Shown here: positions 10,901-25,900 of the stretch, piece by piece
How the letters are laid out: the number at the start of each line of letters is the position of its first letter
Position numbering within the stretch: the stretch's first letter is position 1
Source of the DNA: Acanthopleura granulata
Taxonomy: Eukaryota; Mollusca; Polyplacophora; Chitonida; Chitonidae
Direction: 5' to 3'
NCBI GenBank assembly: GCA_016165875.1
Contig: JABBOT010000004.1
Coordinates: 21,792,007-21,856,006, forward strand
DNA: 64,000 bases
Made by a program: the position numbers and the translations under genes
The notes under the pieces: model-generated
Databases searched by the model: none
Told to the model about the DNA's origin: nothing
What the model saw: only the letters and a program-made list of their open reading frames with translations

Positions 10901-13900
10901 CATCTCACATATCAATGACATTACAAAGTTAACCATTTTAAGATAAATACTATAAGTATCTCAAATATGAAATAATAAAACATCTTCTTGTGCCATTATA
11001 ATGTTACTAAAATTAGTGGTCATGAATTTGTGAAAAATGAAGTGAAAGCATGTACTACATGATTTACCACTTCTCTGGTTGGGGCAGCTCAGGGTTCTAT
11101 CAAAATACCGGTCATTTGACCAAAGATTTTGGGTGTTTTAATCAACCTATGTGTATTTCGTATCTACCAAATGCTTTCGTCAGCCTATAAATGTGTTGTA
11201 TGAAGGTCAACTGAAAAACTTCCATTATAGCATTCTCAACACCCATCTCCTGTGATTGTATAAGATTGTAGAAGTAATTCGTTAGGTATTTTTGATACAA
11301 ATTTGTATAATTCATGTCCAATATAATGCTGAAAGGAAAGTATCTCACTGTGTTTTTAAAACATTGGGACATGTTTTGTGCTGACCATCATTCATGTCTT
11401 AGTAATGTGGCAGATTTTGTGATATATTTGACGGAGAGATCAGTAAACACAATGATTCAAAATCCAAGCAAATAACCCATGGCATTTACGCCAAATCATA
11501 GAACAGATCAGATTCTGTTCTGTGATTGCCAACGTGACGTTAAGCCATAGTCATTCGTATATTCATTCTAATGGCTGAGTGGTTGAGGTGCATGTCTGAG
11601 CTCAGTGGCTAGACATTCCCAACTGTTGGCTGAATACCATTCATAGACAAGGTCTTTTCATGATTTCCATTGCTTTCTGGACACTGGTTAACAAAAGTTT
11701 TCCGTTTTACATGGTTTGGCATGAACTTTCGTGGAAACCAAAATGATCTGGGGGAAGACACCTAGCCAGTGATCAGTGGTGTGCTGATGTGGCACCTATT
11801 TACTTCCACCTTTGTCCTAAAAATAGTACTTTATAGGGGTAATATTCATTTGTGTGTCATTCAGTAAAACAGCATTCAGTAAAATGAATGAAATTCCTGA
11901 ACCTTTGGTAGTCTCTGAGCTTTGATGCCTCTTCAGATCTGCTTGCTCTTTAAGAGCCAGATGCCCATCTACTGTTGTACAAGATCATAAGACATCAATA
12001 CAGTGGAGGAAGTACATGTATTTAATTGAAAATTCATACTTTCAGGTGGGAATATTCCGTCAAAGCGTCTTGTATGCAAAGATGTACCTGCGTCTGTGAC
12101 AAAACATGAACTCCACAAACATTTCTCCAGATATGGGCGTGTTGAAAAGGTTTTGACAAATCCAGGAAAGATGTCTGCCGTTGTTTATTTTTTAACTCAT
12201 GTAAGTTACAGCAGACCAAGAGAGTCTTTCTTGGCCCCTTAAAATTTGTTTTTATCTGCCTCATCTGTTAAACTATTAGATAGATCACCAAAATTCTTGA
12301 TTGGCACTCCAGTAACATTTATTGCGCTCCTGCATTACACCTTTTCCCCCTATTCCTCTCCCGCCTTTTACACCGGAAGTCACTCTCTCTTCCCCGGAGG
12401 TACAGAAGTCCTACCGCTATTAATAGACACACACGACTGTACGGAGTGAGTTAACGTCATCAATGTCAGTATGCATTACACATTCATAGATATGTCAGAT
12501 GTTGCAGGCACATTGTTTGATCTTTGACTCAGATGGCCACTTTGTCCAAGTTAGGTGGGGGAAGGAGAGGGGACATGTTCAGACAGTTGAAGCGTATAAC
12601 ATACAGGAAATGTTCAGACAATTGTGGACATTATGTACATAATACGTCTGCTGTACATTGTCTGCTATTAAAAGTATTTTGCAAATATGCTGCTTTTTTC
12701 TAGAATTTACCAACACTTTGTCACTTTTTTTGTGCAAGGCCAAGGTTATTATAATGCCTTCTTTATAATTATCATAATTACCAAATAATCTGTTATATAG
12801 TACTTAATGAACATACCAATATACAGTTAATGCTGCTCTCCAAATACTTTCTACCCAGCCTATACACTTTACAATCACCAAGTTTAAAGTTTGTAGCAAG
12901 GGCACAGCAGATATAACCATGCTTGCAATCTAAATATAAAATAGGCGTATGTAAAGGGTTTCACTTAAATGTACCCATCTACTTTGTCACATACTTCCTG
13001 CTTAAATAACGTGTTATTCCAGGAAGAGCATATGGTATGTTCACCATATAGTTTATGTTAATAGTAGTTGTAATTCATTATAGTTACACGAACACATTAT
13101 CAAGTCAGTTTTCCTATGACCTATTTTTCAAGTCACTGGGGGGGAAAAAAAACAATCTACAGAATATTACTTATCTGTCTGCTAACATGTTTGTCCGACA
13201 GGAGGATGCTGAGATTGCCTACAGGAAAGGCCACATGATAAGACCAAATCAACGCTTGCATATATTCTATAAGGCTCAGAGCTCTAGCTCAGGAACTACA
13301 GCACCAGCTAAATCTGGTGAGTTTAACATATTTTAATTAGCTTACATGTAACTTTGGATTTGATCAAGTGTGGTGCCTGTGTTATGTTATTGCCTTTCAT
13401 TTAGTTTTGGGACATTTACAGAATCTTGTAGATACTTTAAATGCATATTAAATGCTAGTTTTATGAATGAATAAACAAGGTAGATCTCTTGTTGCCATAA
13501 GTCAGTGGATATTGTCATATATTTGTAACCTTATGTAACTGAAATTGTGCTCAGTTATATATACTTCACTATCTTTGTATAGTTGGCAACACCCACTGAA
13601 AACTTCATAGCAATATTAGAGATATTTTCTAGCTTTCAGCTCAAAGTCAGCAGCATCATCAAGTTTGGCCCGGGTTCGGCACTTCCGAAGTGAGGTGGAG
13701 GATGAACTAGCAAGCATGGCTGGTACTGCAGACAGTGACAGTGCCATGTACAGAACCCTTACTCGCCCATCTGAGGTCACCACGCAGGAGCACAGCTCTG
13801 AGAGGCGCCCACCTGCAAGGCAGTCACACAGCCCTGCTCGGTCGATCAGCCCTGCCCCTGGATCTACTGCATCAGATAGTATGCCCAAAACTGTCACTAA

Positions 13901-16900
13901 AGGTAGTTATTAAACACGGACATTTCAGTCGCAGTTGATCATGTGAACTGAGTTGATGGTAAAGAGGACGCAAAGGATATGAGAGATAGAGTATTCATAT
14001 GGCTGTCTGATTTTTATCGTCTTTTTGTCGAAAACAGACATTGCTTTTGTCCATTGAGCAGGTCTAGACCTCACTGAAACCTTTCAAGTTCTGTTGAAAT
14101 TGTCTTTAGAACCTGACATTTTGCATAGCTGACTTGGTTGCGTAAGTACTGTGTGTGGTCTTAAATTTGATGACTACTTTCGGTGCTAAAGCTTACATTT
14201 TTCCAGTATAATATCACCCTATCTTCCAAACAAATGGTGTTCTTAGGTCAACAGAACTCTCAGAATCAGGCTAAATATGCAATTTATTCATAGGTGAACT
14301 TTTGAGTGAAATATGGTACATGTAGTTTGTTCTTACCAATTGAACAACAGACTTACTGAATTGAACAAGTGAAATTAATTGTTTGTATTTATCTCTGACA
14401 GCATCTCTGGAAAGCCTTATGATCCCAGCGAAGAACACTTTAGACATGTACTTTATCTTGGACAACAGGGACAAGATTTTAAAACAAGGTTAGTTCTGAA
14501 AGTAAAGTCAAAAGAGAAGCAGAAAGTTTGTGTATGTGAAAAATCACAACATATTTCTTGAACTGGTTAGTTTCCTCTCACATTTTCACTCGTAATTAGT
14601 TCAGGTAATTGAAAGAATGGGCAACCCTGTTATTAGTTTTACATGCGTGTAACCAGATAAAAGTATTAGTTTATCCAGAAAACTCTACATATTCAAAAAG
14701 ATTTACAGAATTAGGGTACATGTATCGATGTTGTGTAATGAATTTTCTTGTGCACATGCATAACCTCTGCTGGTTTTTTTTTTCTTCTTTCATGCAGGTA
14801 AAATTTGTATGATAGGTTGGAATATGAGAAATAATTTGGATCGTTTTTTTAAAGCTCTGCCATAAAGACTTCTAACATTGAGCATATTTACAAAGAATGA
14901 TGTCTTTTGTTATTGTAGGTCGAAGAAAACAGTCAGATTTGAAAACGGCCAAAGCTGTCCAGGGGACATGTCCAGACATGTGCTATGAGAAGGAACGTTA
15001 CGACAGGGATGCCAAGAGAAGATTGAGTATTTTTGAAATGGTACCAGGAACAGAAAACATAGTATGTGTAACCGTTCTATACCATTGCATTCTCTTTTAA
15101 CTTTCACTGCTTATCACAAACCTCACCTGTATGATTAAACCTACACTGAGGTGAAGATTGTAATAATAAAGAGGACCATACTTCACACACAGAGGGGTGT
15201 CTCACCCCAAATACTGAAGTACAAAGGGTACGGATGATGCGACATTGTATTTCCGGTTTCTCTAAAATAGCATATCCTGTGGCCTCGTAAGAAATTCAGG
15301 TTAAAAGGTGATTTATAGAGTTACAAGCACATCATAAATAAATGCCTATGCCTGTTTATGTCTGTATGGACCCCTCTTCTGAAATAAATTTGGTAATATT
15401 TTTTTTTGTCTTTTCTTTGAAAATTATGACATGACACACCAAAACACAATGCGTATCAATTTATTCACACTGAATACAATTGTGGACACACCGGATTCAG
15501 TTATAAATGCACATTGATTTCAATCCAGATATGTGTGTGGTTTGATTCAGCTTGCTCAGTTATGTGATGTGTCAAGAAGAATACTGTTTCATTCTGCTAA
15601 ACTAAGTTTGATTACAAATGTCCATGTGCACGATTTTCTGAGCTGTTCTGGAAGTATGACGCACCGTGACTAGGAATGAATTTCTGCCAAATAGCACTTT
15701 CAGAATCACACTGAACTGAATCCTGTATCTTCTTATCAGTTCACAGTGATGCGCATTGCCAGGCGGTGTGTCAAGGGAAAAGTCTATATTGACTGAATGT
15801 GAATAGAATCAAAGCCATGTTAGTTTAATGAAACCGTATTTGGTGTGTCAACGGCAAAAGATGATGCCCTTTTTGTTGTACGGTAGCACTTTGAATCACT
15901 GTGGGATAAACCAATGCAATTTAACATACTAGTATGCAGATATGCAATAATTGTTATCATCCATAGTTAATGACTTGTATTTACTGAAACATTTACTTTA
16001 GAGAACTTGCAAGGTAAGTTAGAAAATTAACTTACCTTTTGTGAATAATTTTCATTATTGTACTCACCCTCCTATGTTATAAATCATTGATTTGACCCTT
16101 CATATAGCTTAGGAATGACGTCACAGCGCAAAGGGACCTCAATCTGCAGTGATGATTCAAAAACCATGTATCATATCATTGAGATTTAAATGAGCACCCC
16201 CCCCCCTGCCCCCCGGGATATATTCTTCTTTTTAGCTTATGAAGACACCTGCTCAAACATGCATAATTTGAATGTTAAATGACACGACATTGTCTTGTTT
16301 TGTTTCAATTGACAGCCTGGACAGAATCCAAGAGTTGACCACATTCATGCTGTGAAAGAGTATAGTCGCTCCTCTGCTGACCAGGTGGGGACTCTTATTA
16401 TTCCGTCACATTCTGCTTTGTGAAAGTCTAAAATAATTCTTTGTTACCTTGGGCATCATTCTGAAAGTGTTATTGCTTTGCTTTACCTACTGTAGACCTT
16501 ATATACAGCAATCTTAAGGTTATTCACATGTACCACTCTAGTTAGAGAATTTTTACACCTTTGCTTAGATTTCCTTTACAAGTATTGTCAAGTTACACTT
16601 CATCTTCTGGTGTCCCTGATTATGTTTGTTCATATCTGTGGGAGTATAATTTAGAAAATAATATAATAAAAAATACCCCTGTGATCCTGAGGCGTTGTTG
16701 TTTCAGGTGTGTAATATGTATAACATCATGTATAGCTTCACAGGGCTTGTTTCAGCATTCAGTATCAGCTGCCTCCCTTTTTCTGTTGTAAGGGTATTTA
16801 CCTTGTAAATCCCAGATGATACCCCCTCCAAGTACATGTACCTGGTTGTCTGGCAGAATTGATTATAAAACCATCCTTAAAAAATTCTCTGTTGCGGGTA

Positions 16901-19900
16901 ACACAACCTGATTGCAAAAAACAGAGTCAGTCAGTCGAAAATTGATTTTTTTATTCTTGCTAATCAAATAGATAAGGATTTTAAAGAAATTAACATGGAG
17001 AGAATAACTGAAGAAGAACTTCATTCTAAAACCCAGTAAAAGTTTTGGAGTAATGCTTTCCATATCTTGCCTGTCTTGTTCAGGAAGAGCCTCTGCCCCA
17101 TGAAATGAGGCCAGGGCCTGTGCTGGACATGACCATGACGTACCTACTGACAGAGATTGCAGATAAAAGGGACGATATCATGTGGTTGGAGTGGTACGAC
17201 TTCCTGTGGAATAGAACCAGGGGCATTCGCAAGGTATGAAGTTAAACAGTTGTAACAAGCTACTTCTGTATGTATCTACACATATATGGATGGCTACTGC
17301 TGTACCAAGAAGTATAAATGAACGATGATAGAACGGGAATTTGATCCTATGTTAAACCACACACATGTATTCTTAAGAACATTGCTGTGGTTATTTATGG
17401 TCATTGACATTCTCATGGCTGTGTTTCATTTTTGTAAAACATTTTCTTCAAAATTGCAACCGAGGGGTATCTATGGCCATGTGGTTAGTGTGATAGCTTA
17501 TCACAATGACTCAGGAGCTGATTAGAGCCCGTGGAGCTCATGCTCAGCTGTTGCTGGCATCCTTGTCTGGTTGTACGTGCAGTGGACATGGGTTTCCCTC
17601 TGGCTTTGCTCAGTTTCCTCCCTGAAAAGAAATTTCTTTTCATGTATCTATCATGTATCTTTCAAGCCTTTTAAACTCATAGTTTGGAAGTGGATTATGA
17701 GCACTCTTTTTTGCTGTAGCTTAGGCTCTTTGATGAGGTCCATGTGTATTTTCTTAGGACATCACCCAGCAGATGCTTTGTGACCAAACAGCAGTTGGTC
17801 TGATAGAGAAATGTGCGAGGTTCCATATCTACTGTGCTGAGAGGCTCAGTGAGGAAGACTTCCACACATTCGACCAGAAGATCAACACTGAAAACCTGAC
17901 TAAAAGCTTACAATCACTGAAGGAGCTTTACTCTGACCTAGCAATCAAACAACAGGTTTTTTGTGAGACAGAGGCCGAGTTCAGAGCCTACATGGTCCTC
18001 TTGAACCTTAATGAGGGGGATACACTCAGGTATGTCAAAAGGCATCCCATCTGCAAGGATTTCTGTAATTTCTTCAAGTGTGCAGAAATTTAAGGATTTT
18101 CCTGTTATATGAATCAAAAATCAGTTCCATTCATTTGAGAAAATACATGTAGATGGCAATATTATTGGAATGTAATTTTTTGCTTTTTTTATAGTATAGT
18201 GGTTTTGTGAGGTCTGTTTTTTAGTTATTGTAATGTTTCAGATTAACATACTTGTTTATACTTTTATTTTCTTATTTTTCACTGGTGTATTTTTATTCCT
18301 TGCAGAGAAGTACAACAGTTGAGAGAAGAAGTTCGAGCTTCAGCAGAGATTAATTTTGCTTTACAAGTCTACTCAGCTCTCAATAGTAACAACTACGTCC
18401 GCTTCTTTAAGCTTGCAAAGAAAGCCACTTTTCTGAATGCCTGTATTATGCACAGATATTTTGTGCAGGTCAGAAGCAGAGCTCTGAGGACCATGTTGCG
18501 AGCATATGCTGTTGGAGGAAGACCAATACAGGTATGTTTATTTTGTTTGGCTCACTGGCAATGTCCTTCATGGATTTATCACAGTCACACTGAATTACAC
18601 CTCTAAGGGTCCAAAGTGATAGAATTTCTAAGCTACTAAAGAAGTTAAAAATAAGTAGTAAATTGGTAAGAAATACTTTTTTCAAGGTGTCAAGCCTTCA
18701 TCCGTTGGATTAGTCAATCGCTCGTTCTGACACCTGTCTCAAAGGTGATGCTGAAAGTTTACAATGAAAGTATATTTTCAAAATTAACATTTTGGAAAAG
18801 GATCAGCGACTTGGTAAAATGTGATGTTTTCTTCACTCTTGAAGTAAGTAACGTGAAGTAAATTAGTTTTGGGGAAGGGTTAAACCCCAATAAGTTAAAT
18901 TATTTAGATCCTGTTCTAAATTTTTATGTAATAAGAGCCTCTTTTTTTTTTGAGTTAATCCAAGGATCAGTATAATAAAAAAAGTATATTTGATATCTTG
19001 GGCTTGGGTAATATTGTTGTAGTTCCCTTTAATGGAGCTGATGCGCGTGCTGGCATTTGAGGATACGGATGAAGCAGCCGAGTTTTGTATGCACTATGGA
19101 CTTTCAACCAAAGCTGGGGAAGTTTACCTAGACAGGGCCTCCTACATCGAGCCAGAGTTGGGATTATCGCTAAAAAGGGCCATCTCTCTAATAGAATCCA
19201 AACTTACTGTGTCTGTTGGAGAGGTATGCATGGGTTTGTGCATGTGTCAAAAAACATTGAGTTTCTTAACATATTTCTTGAAATTCATAACTCCATTATT
19301 GAATTTGTACAAATTATAGTGTATTTCTTTCATTTTGCAAAAGTACATGTAACTATTGCATCTGAAGAATTGGTTACTTCCTGTGGCGTACTTGTAGATA
19401 TTTTTTGATTATCACACTTATAATATCAACTACTTGTATATTAACTAACATTTTGTTGTAATTTGCAGGTAATAAATGGAGGTCCCTTGCCGCCACTAAC
19501 ATTGCCAGAGCCACAGATAAGTTTTGATGAGAGTGGTCGATACATTGGCGAAATGCCCACAGTAGAAGGTAACTTTATAACAAATTTCATTAGATCTTAA
19601 TAACATGACCCTTATGAATTTAAAAGCTGTATGTCAGCCTGTCCGTTTCAGTTTGATTTCAGTCTAAAGATGGCTGCCCACTCTAGTTGAGCAAGCTGTA
19701 ATATTATTTTCCTTCTGTATGTTTCAGCTCCTCCCAAGGAAGTGGAGAAGAAAATGCAAAGTACATTGATGGATGTACCTTTAGTGATGCAGGAAAATGT
19801 GGAAGAAATTATTTCAAAGCCTGCCAAATCCTCGGTACCAAATGAGGTGTGTATTCAAATGGATAAGTGTCATGATTCCTTCAATGAGGATTACTGCAGA

Positions 19901-22900
19901 AGTCTTGTTATCTCCTTGTGGATGTTGACTTAATATCTCTTTGACATTTTTCACCAGGTAAAAGTCCTGCTGTACTAAATTGTTGAAAAATCATGTGAAA
20001 CTTTATATGATTACCATGTGAGTGGAAATCTTATTTTGTTACTCATTGTATGCCACATCTGCCATGAATTGTTTTGGTGTACTAACTATTTGGTTAAAAT
20101 GAATGTTCCCGTCCTTTTCCATGGCAGATTGTGAAGGAGATTGCTCGTCAGCTGTTCCTGGAAATCATTGATGAATTTTGTCAGGAGGTGTCGTCTCAGT
20201 TCCACAGTGCAATAAACTCCTATCTGGATACCACCTCTGCTGAAATATGGGCCTCTCTGTATGATGAGGTCTCCTTTCCTATGATCAAGTAAGAACCATG
20301 CTTTACTCTGATTTTTGTTGTCTGTAAAATTGTAACCCAGGCTAAAAATGTCAGGAGTGTGAGACACACATGTGCAATGACCAATCAACTTAACAGTTCT
20401 CTGTCAAAAGGATTTCCTTCTTCGTTATTAATTTATTTAGTGTTTTACACTATACTCAAGAGTACTTCACATATATGCGGGTGGCCAGCATTATGGTGGG
20501 AGGAAACCCAGCAGAGCCCGGGGGATTCCTCATTACTGATTGTAGGGACTTCTCAGTCTTCTCAGGCTATGAAATCTGCTGGTTGAGAATATTTGACTAG
20601 TTACATGTTATTATTCAGTTGGGTTTGATGATTATTTCCCAGGTGGCATAGGCACATTTATTTTTGTACTAGAACACATTGTCCTTCTCTCGTTCACAGG
20701 TCTCAATATGAAACAGAGTTGAGAACCATGAGAGAGGAAAAGGAGAGAGAAATGGTTATTGCAGCACGTATAGCTGAGCGGAAGATGCATGCTCGAAATG
20801 AGATGGAATCAATGATAGAAGAAGTTATCAGCGATGAAGCTCTAAAGATTTCCACATCTGAAGTCAGGTATTTGATTTGACAAGAAATGATGGTGACATT
20901 TGATATTCTCCTGTTTAGAATGACTACATTTTAATTTCTGTTTTAACGAGAAGCAAAGAAAAGCATTTGTCTCAGATTTGGTCTGTGGATACCTGGGTAT
21001 CAATCTTTTCACCAGGAAACACTCAACATCTGTTCCCAAACATTACATACAGATAAACAAACGGTCAGTGAAAGAGCCTCATGATGAATGTAATACACAA
21101 CCACTTGAATGGTCACTTACAACCACCTTGGCTTTCATAAGCATCTGATGACACTGTAAGATACTGGAGGAATTATGTTAGCATGCTTATGTTAGCATGT
21201 GCCGATCTTGGTTTTTCCACCATTTCCATATTGCATTCTTTCGTGCCTCGTGCTACTCTCATAGACAGTTTAAGAGGGGCTTGTACGAATAGGTTGTAAT
21301 GTTATGAAAATCCTAAATATCATGACAACATATCTCAACAGTGTATTACCTCACATATTTATGTGTTATTATGTTATGTGTAGGGCAATCAACATGCAGT
21401 TGAAGCAGGAGCAGATTACACGATGTTCCCATAATGTGCAGGACAATCTGCTGGAAGAGGTTGTTCTCGATGTGATACAGGAAACTGCAGAGGAAGTTTA
21501 CCGTGTGGATGTTGAAGAAAGGCTTAAGGAGCTTGAAGATTTGGAAAAGTGCGTGCAGCTTTACAGAGCTGCCAAGTTCTGGCACATCTGGAAAAGAATG
21601 CACTCAACACGGATGAGGCTAAAGAGATCCATGTTAACGTTTCCATGCACTCCGTCAACAGACCACATCACTGATCAAGTTGATGCTCTGATTCCGGGCC
21701 GGGAGTACGATGGAGTTCACAACGATGCTGTCTACATGAATGATGCAGCAAAGCTTCATGTTCTCGGCCCTCTAGTGGTGGAGGAAAAACAAAGGCGATT
21801 GGATGGAAGGATAACATTACATCGCATTCTTCAGCTTCTACGATACCATGTGGCATATTCCCCGCTTAACCTGGGCCGTATTGTTGGAAGACCATTGGTG
21901 CAAGCTTGGCAGGCTCAGAAAGGACGGAAATGTAATTATGCTTGAAGATTATTGCTGTTTCCGTCCAAAGTATGGAAGATCATTGTCTTATGCACATAAA
22001 TATCGGACAGACTTCTGGATTCAAATCATGCACCCTTTACGAGAGAGATTTTGGCATGTAGGAAGGGAACGCTTATACATTACTTTTTGATAATAACAAA
22101 TGTTAGTTACAAGATGCATTTTCAGTATTGGAGCACATGTGTCGGGGGTTGAGCAGACTTCTCAAATCTAAAGAGAGCTGCCATTTGTTAATGTGTATCG
22201 TAAATCACATCTGCTACCACCCCAACCATCAACCCACACTCACATCTACCCAAGAATATATATGCTTTTTATTGTTTGAAAAATTCTCATTTACAATCCT
22301 AACAGCATCTCTATTGATAATTGGAGGTTTGTAATATTTGATCAGGACTTTACATCACCAAAACTATGTAACCCTCGTACTTAAACATGTTGAGAAACCC
22401 ATGAAGTCTACTCTGATTTCATTGCAGTGAAGGCCAAGGACAGAGTCTTTTGGAAACTGGTTATTTCTTTACCAAATTACAGGGAAACTGATAACAACTC
22501 TTCAGTGTTATGTGATTGGCTCATTTCTAAGTTCAACAAAGGACCAGTGCCAGAATTGGATAATTCTTCTAAGGTAAAAGTGAAAAAGAAAACATATTGC
22601 CTTTAGTTATGCTCTTAAATACCTTTCCAATGCATTTACCCCTTCTTATGCTATCCTCCTGAAAGGAGGGTCTACACAGCAATTGCTTTTTGTGGGTCCT
22701 TCGGTCGAGTTTGCCCATGTCTTGAAAACTAGATGATGAATGGTTCAAAGGTGGCCTTGAGAATGCAAGACAGGTCCAGTTCAAAATCTACCCTGACTTG
22801 TGCATAAGTTTTGCATACTTGATAATTGATTCCATGATTTTTATTGGTTGGTGTTTTTTTCTCTTTGCACGAACTGATTTGCTCATCATTTGAGTGTTGT

Positions 22901-25900
22901 TTTTTTCATAGATTCATCTGAGTAACCTCAGATTAAGGTCGAAAACTAGACCTTAAAACTTTAAAAACATTGAAACTGTAAGTGACTTAAGCGTAAAGAT
23001 TATTTACGGTGCAATCTGATGTATCCATCCCCTCAAACAATGCTGAAAAGATGAAATTACCTCTTGTGTGACAACTAGCTCTGTCCATGCTAGGATTCTT
23101 CTGTTTTAGGCACCATTTGTATCTCCATTATGTATATTTCTTGTTTTCATATTGTTTCCTGTTTGTTTGTACATATTGTTACTGTTACAGCTATTCTTTT
23201 TTTAAATTGCAGTTTGAAACGATAGCTTTGCACACCACTCCTCTTCGATTTTCAAACCAGCCAATTGCACAGTTAGCTACCTGTGTGAAGGTTGTCCATG
23301 GAACTCTGGAGGAAGAAGAACTGGAGGATTTAAATCTCAGCTCTGATAAAGCCTTACTCGGAACATGCGCCCTGCTGTTTGTTCTGTGCCCAGCAGAGAC
23401 TGTAACTGAAGTATGTGGAATAGTATTGCATGTCCCAGCTTCCTTTCCCAGGAAAACTTTTGTAATAATACTAGATTTTTTTACAGTGTGCATATATAGC
23501 CTTTGCTCCACGTTGGGTCGAAATGTTTTTTACAAATTGCTTTTCTCAGATAACTCATTTACACGTGTAATGAACAGAAAAAGGGAAATATATGAATAGA
23601 CTGTGTTGAACAAAAGATTTTGAGAAGTCAATACTTAATTTGTATGGATGGTTATGGAGAAGAAGTAGGATTATGGATTGGGGATGCATTTAATTCCCAA
23701 AGTGCATTATCAGTTTCTTTTTAGGAAGCAGTATTGAATGAATTTATATATTAATTTTGTTTTTCGTTTTTGTCTGTTATTTTTTTTTTTTCAAGGATTT
23801 CTGGTCTGAGTCCCAACGTAGGTTGATGGCAATCCTTGATGGCAAACCAATACGACCAAGTCTTCCGCTAGTGATCATATTGGTAGTAGAATCTGACAAT
23901 TTGTCTTCCCAAATGGTTAAGCAGAACCTTGGAATCTCAGAGCTCCAGGACAAGGGGCTGTTGTCATCAGTGTACGTGCACAGGATACAGTCCTCACCTT
24001 TTTCTGGAGTTGATGTTCACTCACCTACAGCAAGTAGCAAGGCATGTACATGTAAATAAGCTGCTCAAACCAGTCAGGAAATTGTTTTGATATTAGGAAG
24101 TAGTTGTTTTGCTGCTACAGTAATGGTAGGTGTGTGTATGCTTTAAGATGGATTATGTATTATGCATGCAATATTACGAGAACATGTGGGCCAGTATGGA
24201 TGACATTGATGAGAACAACATGGTTCTGTCTGCATGAAAGGAGACAGTCAGTGCAGTCTGTGGAACGCTTTGTCCTTTAGTTTCAAAATGTGAATAGCTG
24301 TTTTAAGAATAAGGATGTATTGTGTTTCCCTTTTCCAGTGTTGGCACAGGTCACTATCAAGATCATTTGAGGTTAATTTTTGTAAAACATGCTGCATTAC
24401 AAGAACAATGGACTCAGTTGACTTAAAACTTATATGGTAGCTACGTCAGAAAGCAAAGAGTAATAGTGTTGCCTTTATTCAATATTCACCCCCACCCCCC
24501 ACCCCCCCATGACCACTTTGGCCAGCTGTAATTTACACAAACAGTTTGAAAAACCCATCAATGTGAGTGTCATCTACGTAAAAATAAAGACTGACTGTTG
24601 TTATGGTTAGTTGCTTGAATTATGCTTGCGTTAAGTACATTTTTCCCTCTTCATTTAAACCAGGTTGAAGAGAGTGTTCGCTGGTTAAGTGAGCATTACA
24701 CTGCCCCAATTGATCTCAGATCCAGCACACTGCTCTCCCTGGTTGAGGAGACCGTGGCAAGTGAGTTTTACCAGCCTGTCCTCCAGAATCTGAAACAGAG
24801 AAAGCTTGAAGGTCACCTTCACCAGGTGAGTGAAAGTTATGGGGGAGAGGGGGGGGAGGGAGGGACTTGTATGGCAGGTTTCCCATGGATGCACTGATAA
24901 TATGGATGTGAAATATTGTTAATGTGGCATTAAACCACCTTCATTCTTTTGTTCATTCATTCCATATTTGAATTCTACCGCAGCCTCAATTAAATATGGA
25001 CTAAGTGTTTGCTGTTTGTAGGACATTCAGTTGTTAATGTGTACAATGCAAGTTTGTAACAATGTACCTATTAACCTTTCATATATTGGCGAGTTTTCTT
25101 GTTTTCATTGTTTGCAGAAGTTTTTACGGTATCTGCATATTTTATTGAATTCTTCACCTTCTGTTTTCTTTGGAAAATGACAGTTTATTATGCTGTGCCT
25201 CCATATCGGATGTTTTAATGCTTTGCTGAAAGGAGAGTATATAACAGAAAACTGCTGATCATGTTACAGGGTAGCCTGTCACAAGTTCATGTTTTCCCTT
25301 AGGCAGATCATTGATCTTAATGAATTTTTCTCGAGACTAAATACCCCGTTGAAAATATACTCAAATACCAACCTGAATCTCCATAGGTTTACAAATACAA
25401 CCAGCTGTTGTAGTGAAATAACTGGTCTTAAAGTTGTAAGCCAGTGAACCCATTGCAAAGAAAAATAGCCAAGCTTCCTGTAAATATCATTATATTATTA
25501 CATTTCAGTCTCCTGCAGTGCTGATTGAGCTGTACAATGCAGTTATTACATACCTCCAAGATACAGTCACATCCCCAAATCTGGCAGAGTATTCCTGGCC
25601 AGTGTCAGAGTTCTCACATTCCAATGCAGGTCAGTCCATAAGTAATGTTAAACACATGTGAAACACACAGCACAGAGTGGGCATGACATTGGGACTCTCC
25701 AGCCCTCTACAAAAGGAGGCAGTTCTTATAACTCAGCTATGATTATTCATGATTTCTTGTGTTATTGAAATCACTGGTATTGTTACAGATACATTGGTAT
25801 TTCAGCCACATTGTGGCCAGAACCTGTTCAAACCAGGAATCAGTACACCTCTGTTTTAGGAGTTATATGCTTATCGCTTAAAACTGTCAGGTTAGGAAGC

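Noticed and set aside
11570..11625. tRNA-Ser/Leu-like start (TGGCTGAGTGGTTGAGGTG)
   Set aside because: Only the D-arm part looks like a tRNA; no T-arm or acceptor stem follows at the right distance. It may be another SINE head, but I could not define a body.
14379..14561. 60-codon plus-strand frame over MCM3AP exon 7
   Set aside because: It is out of phase with exons 6 and 8; the phase-1 reading with RDKILKQ fits the family and both splice sites.
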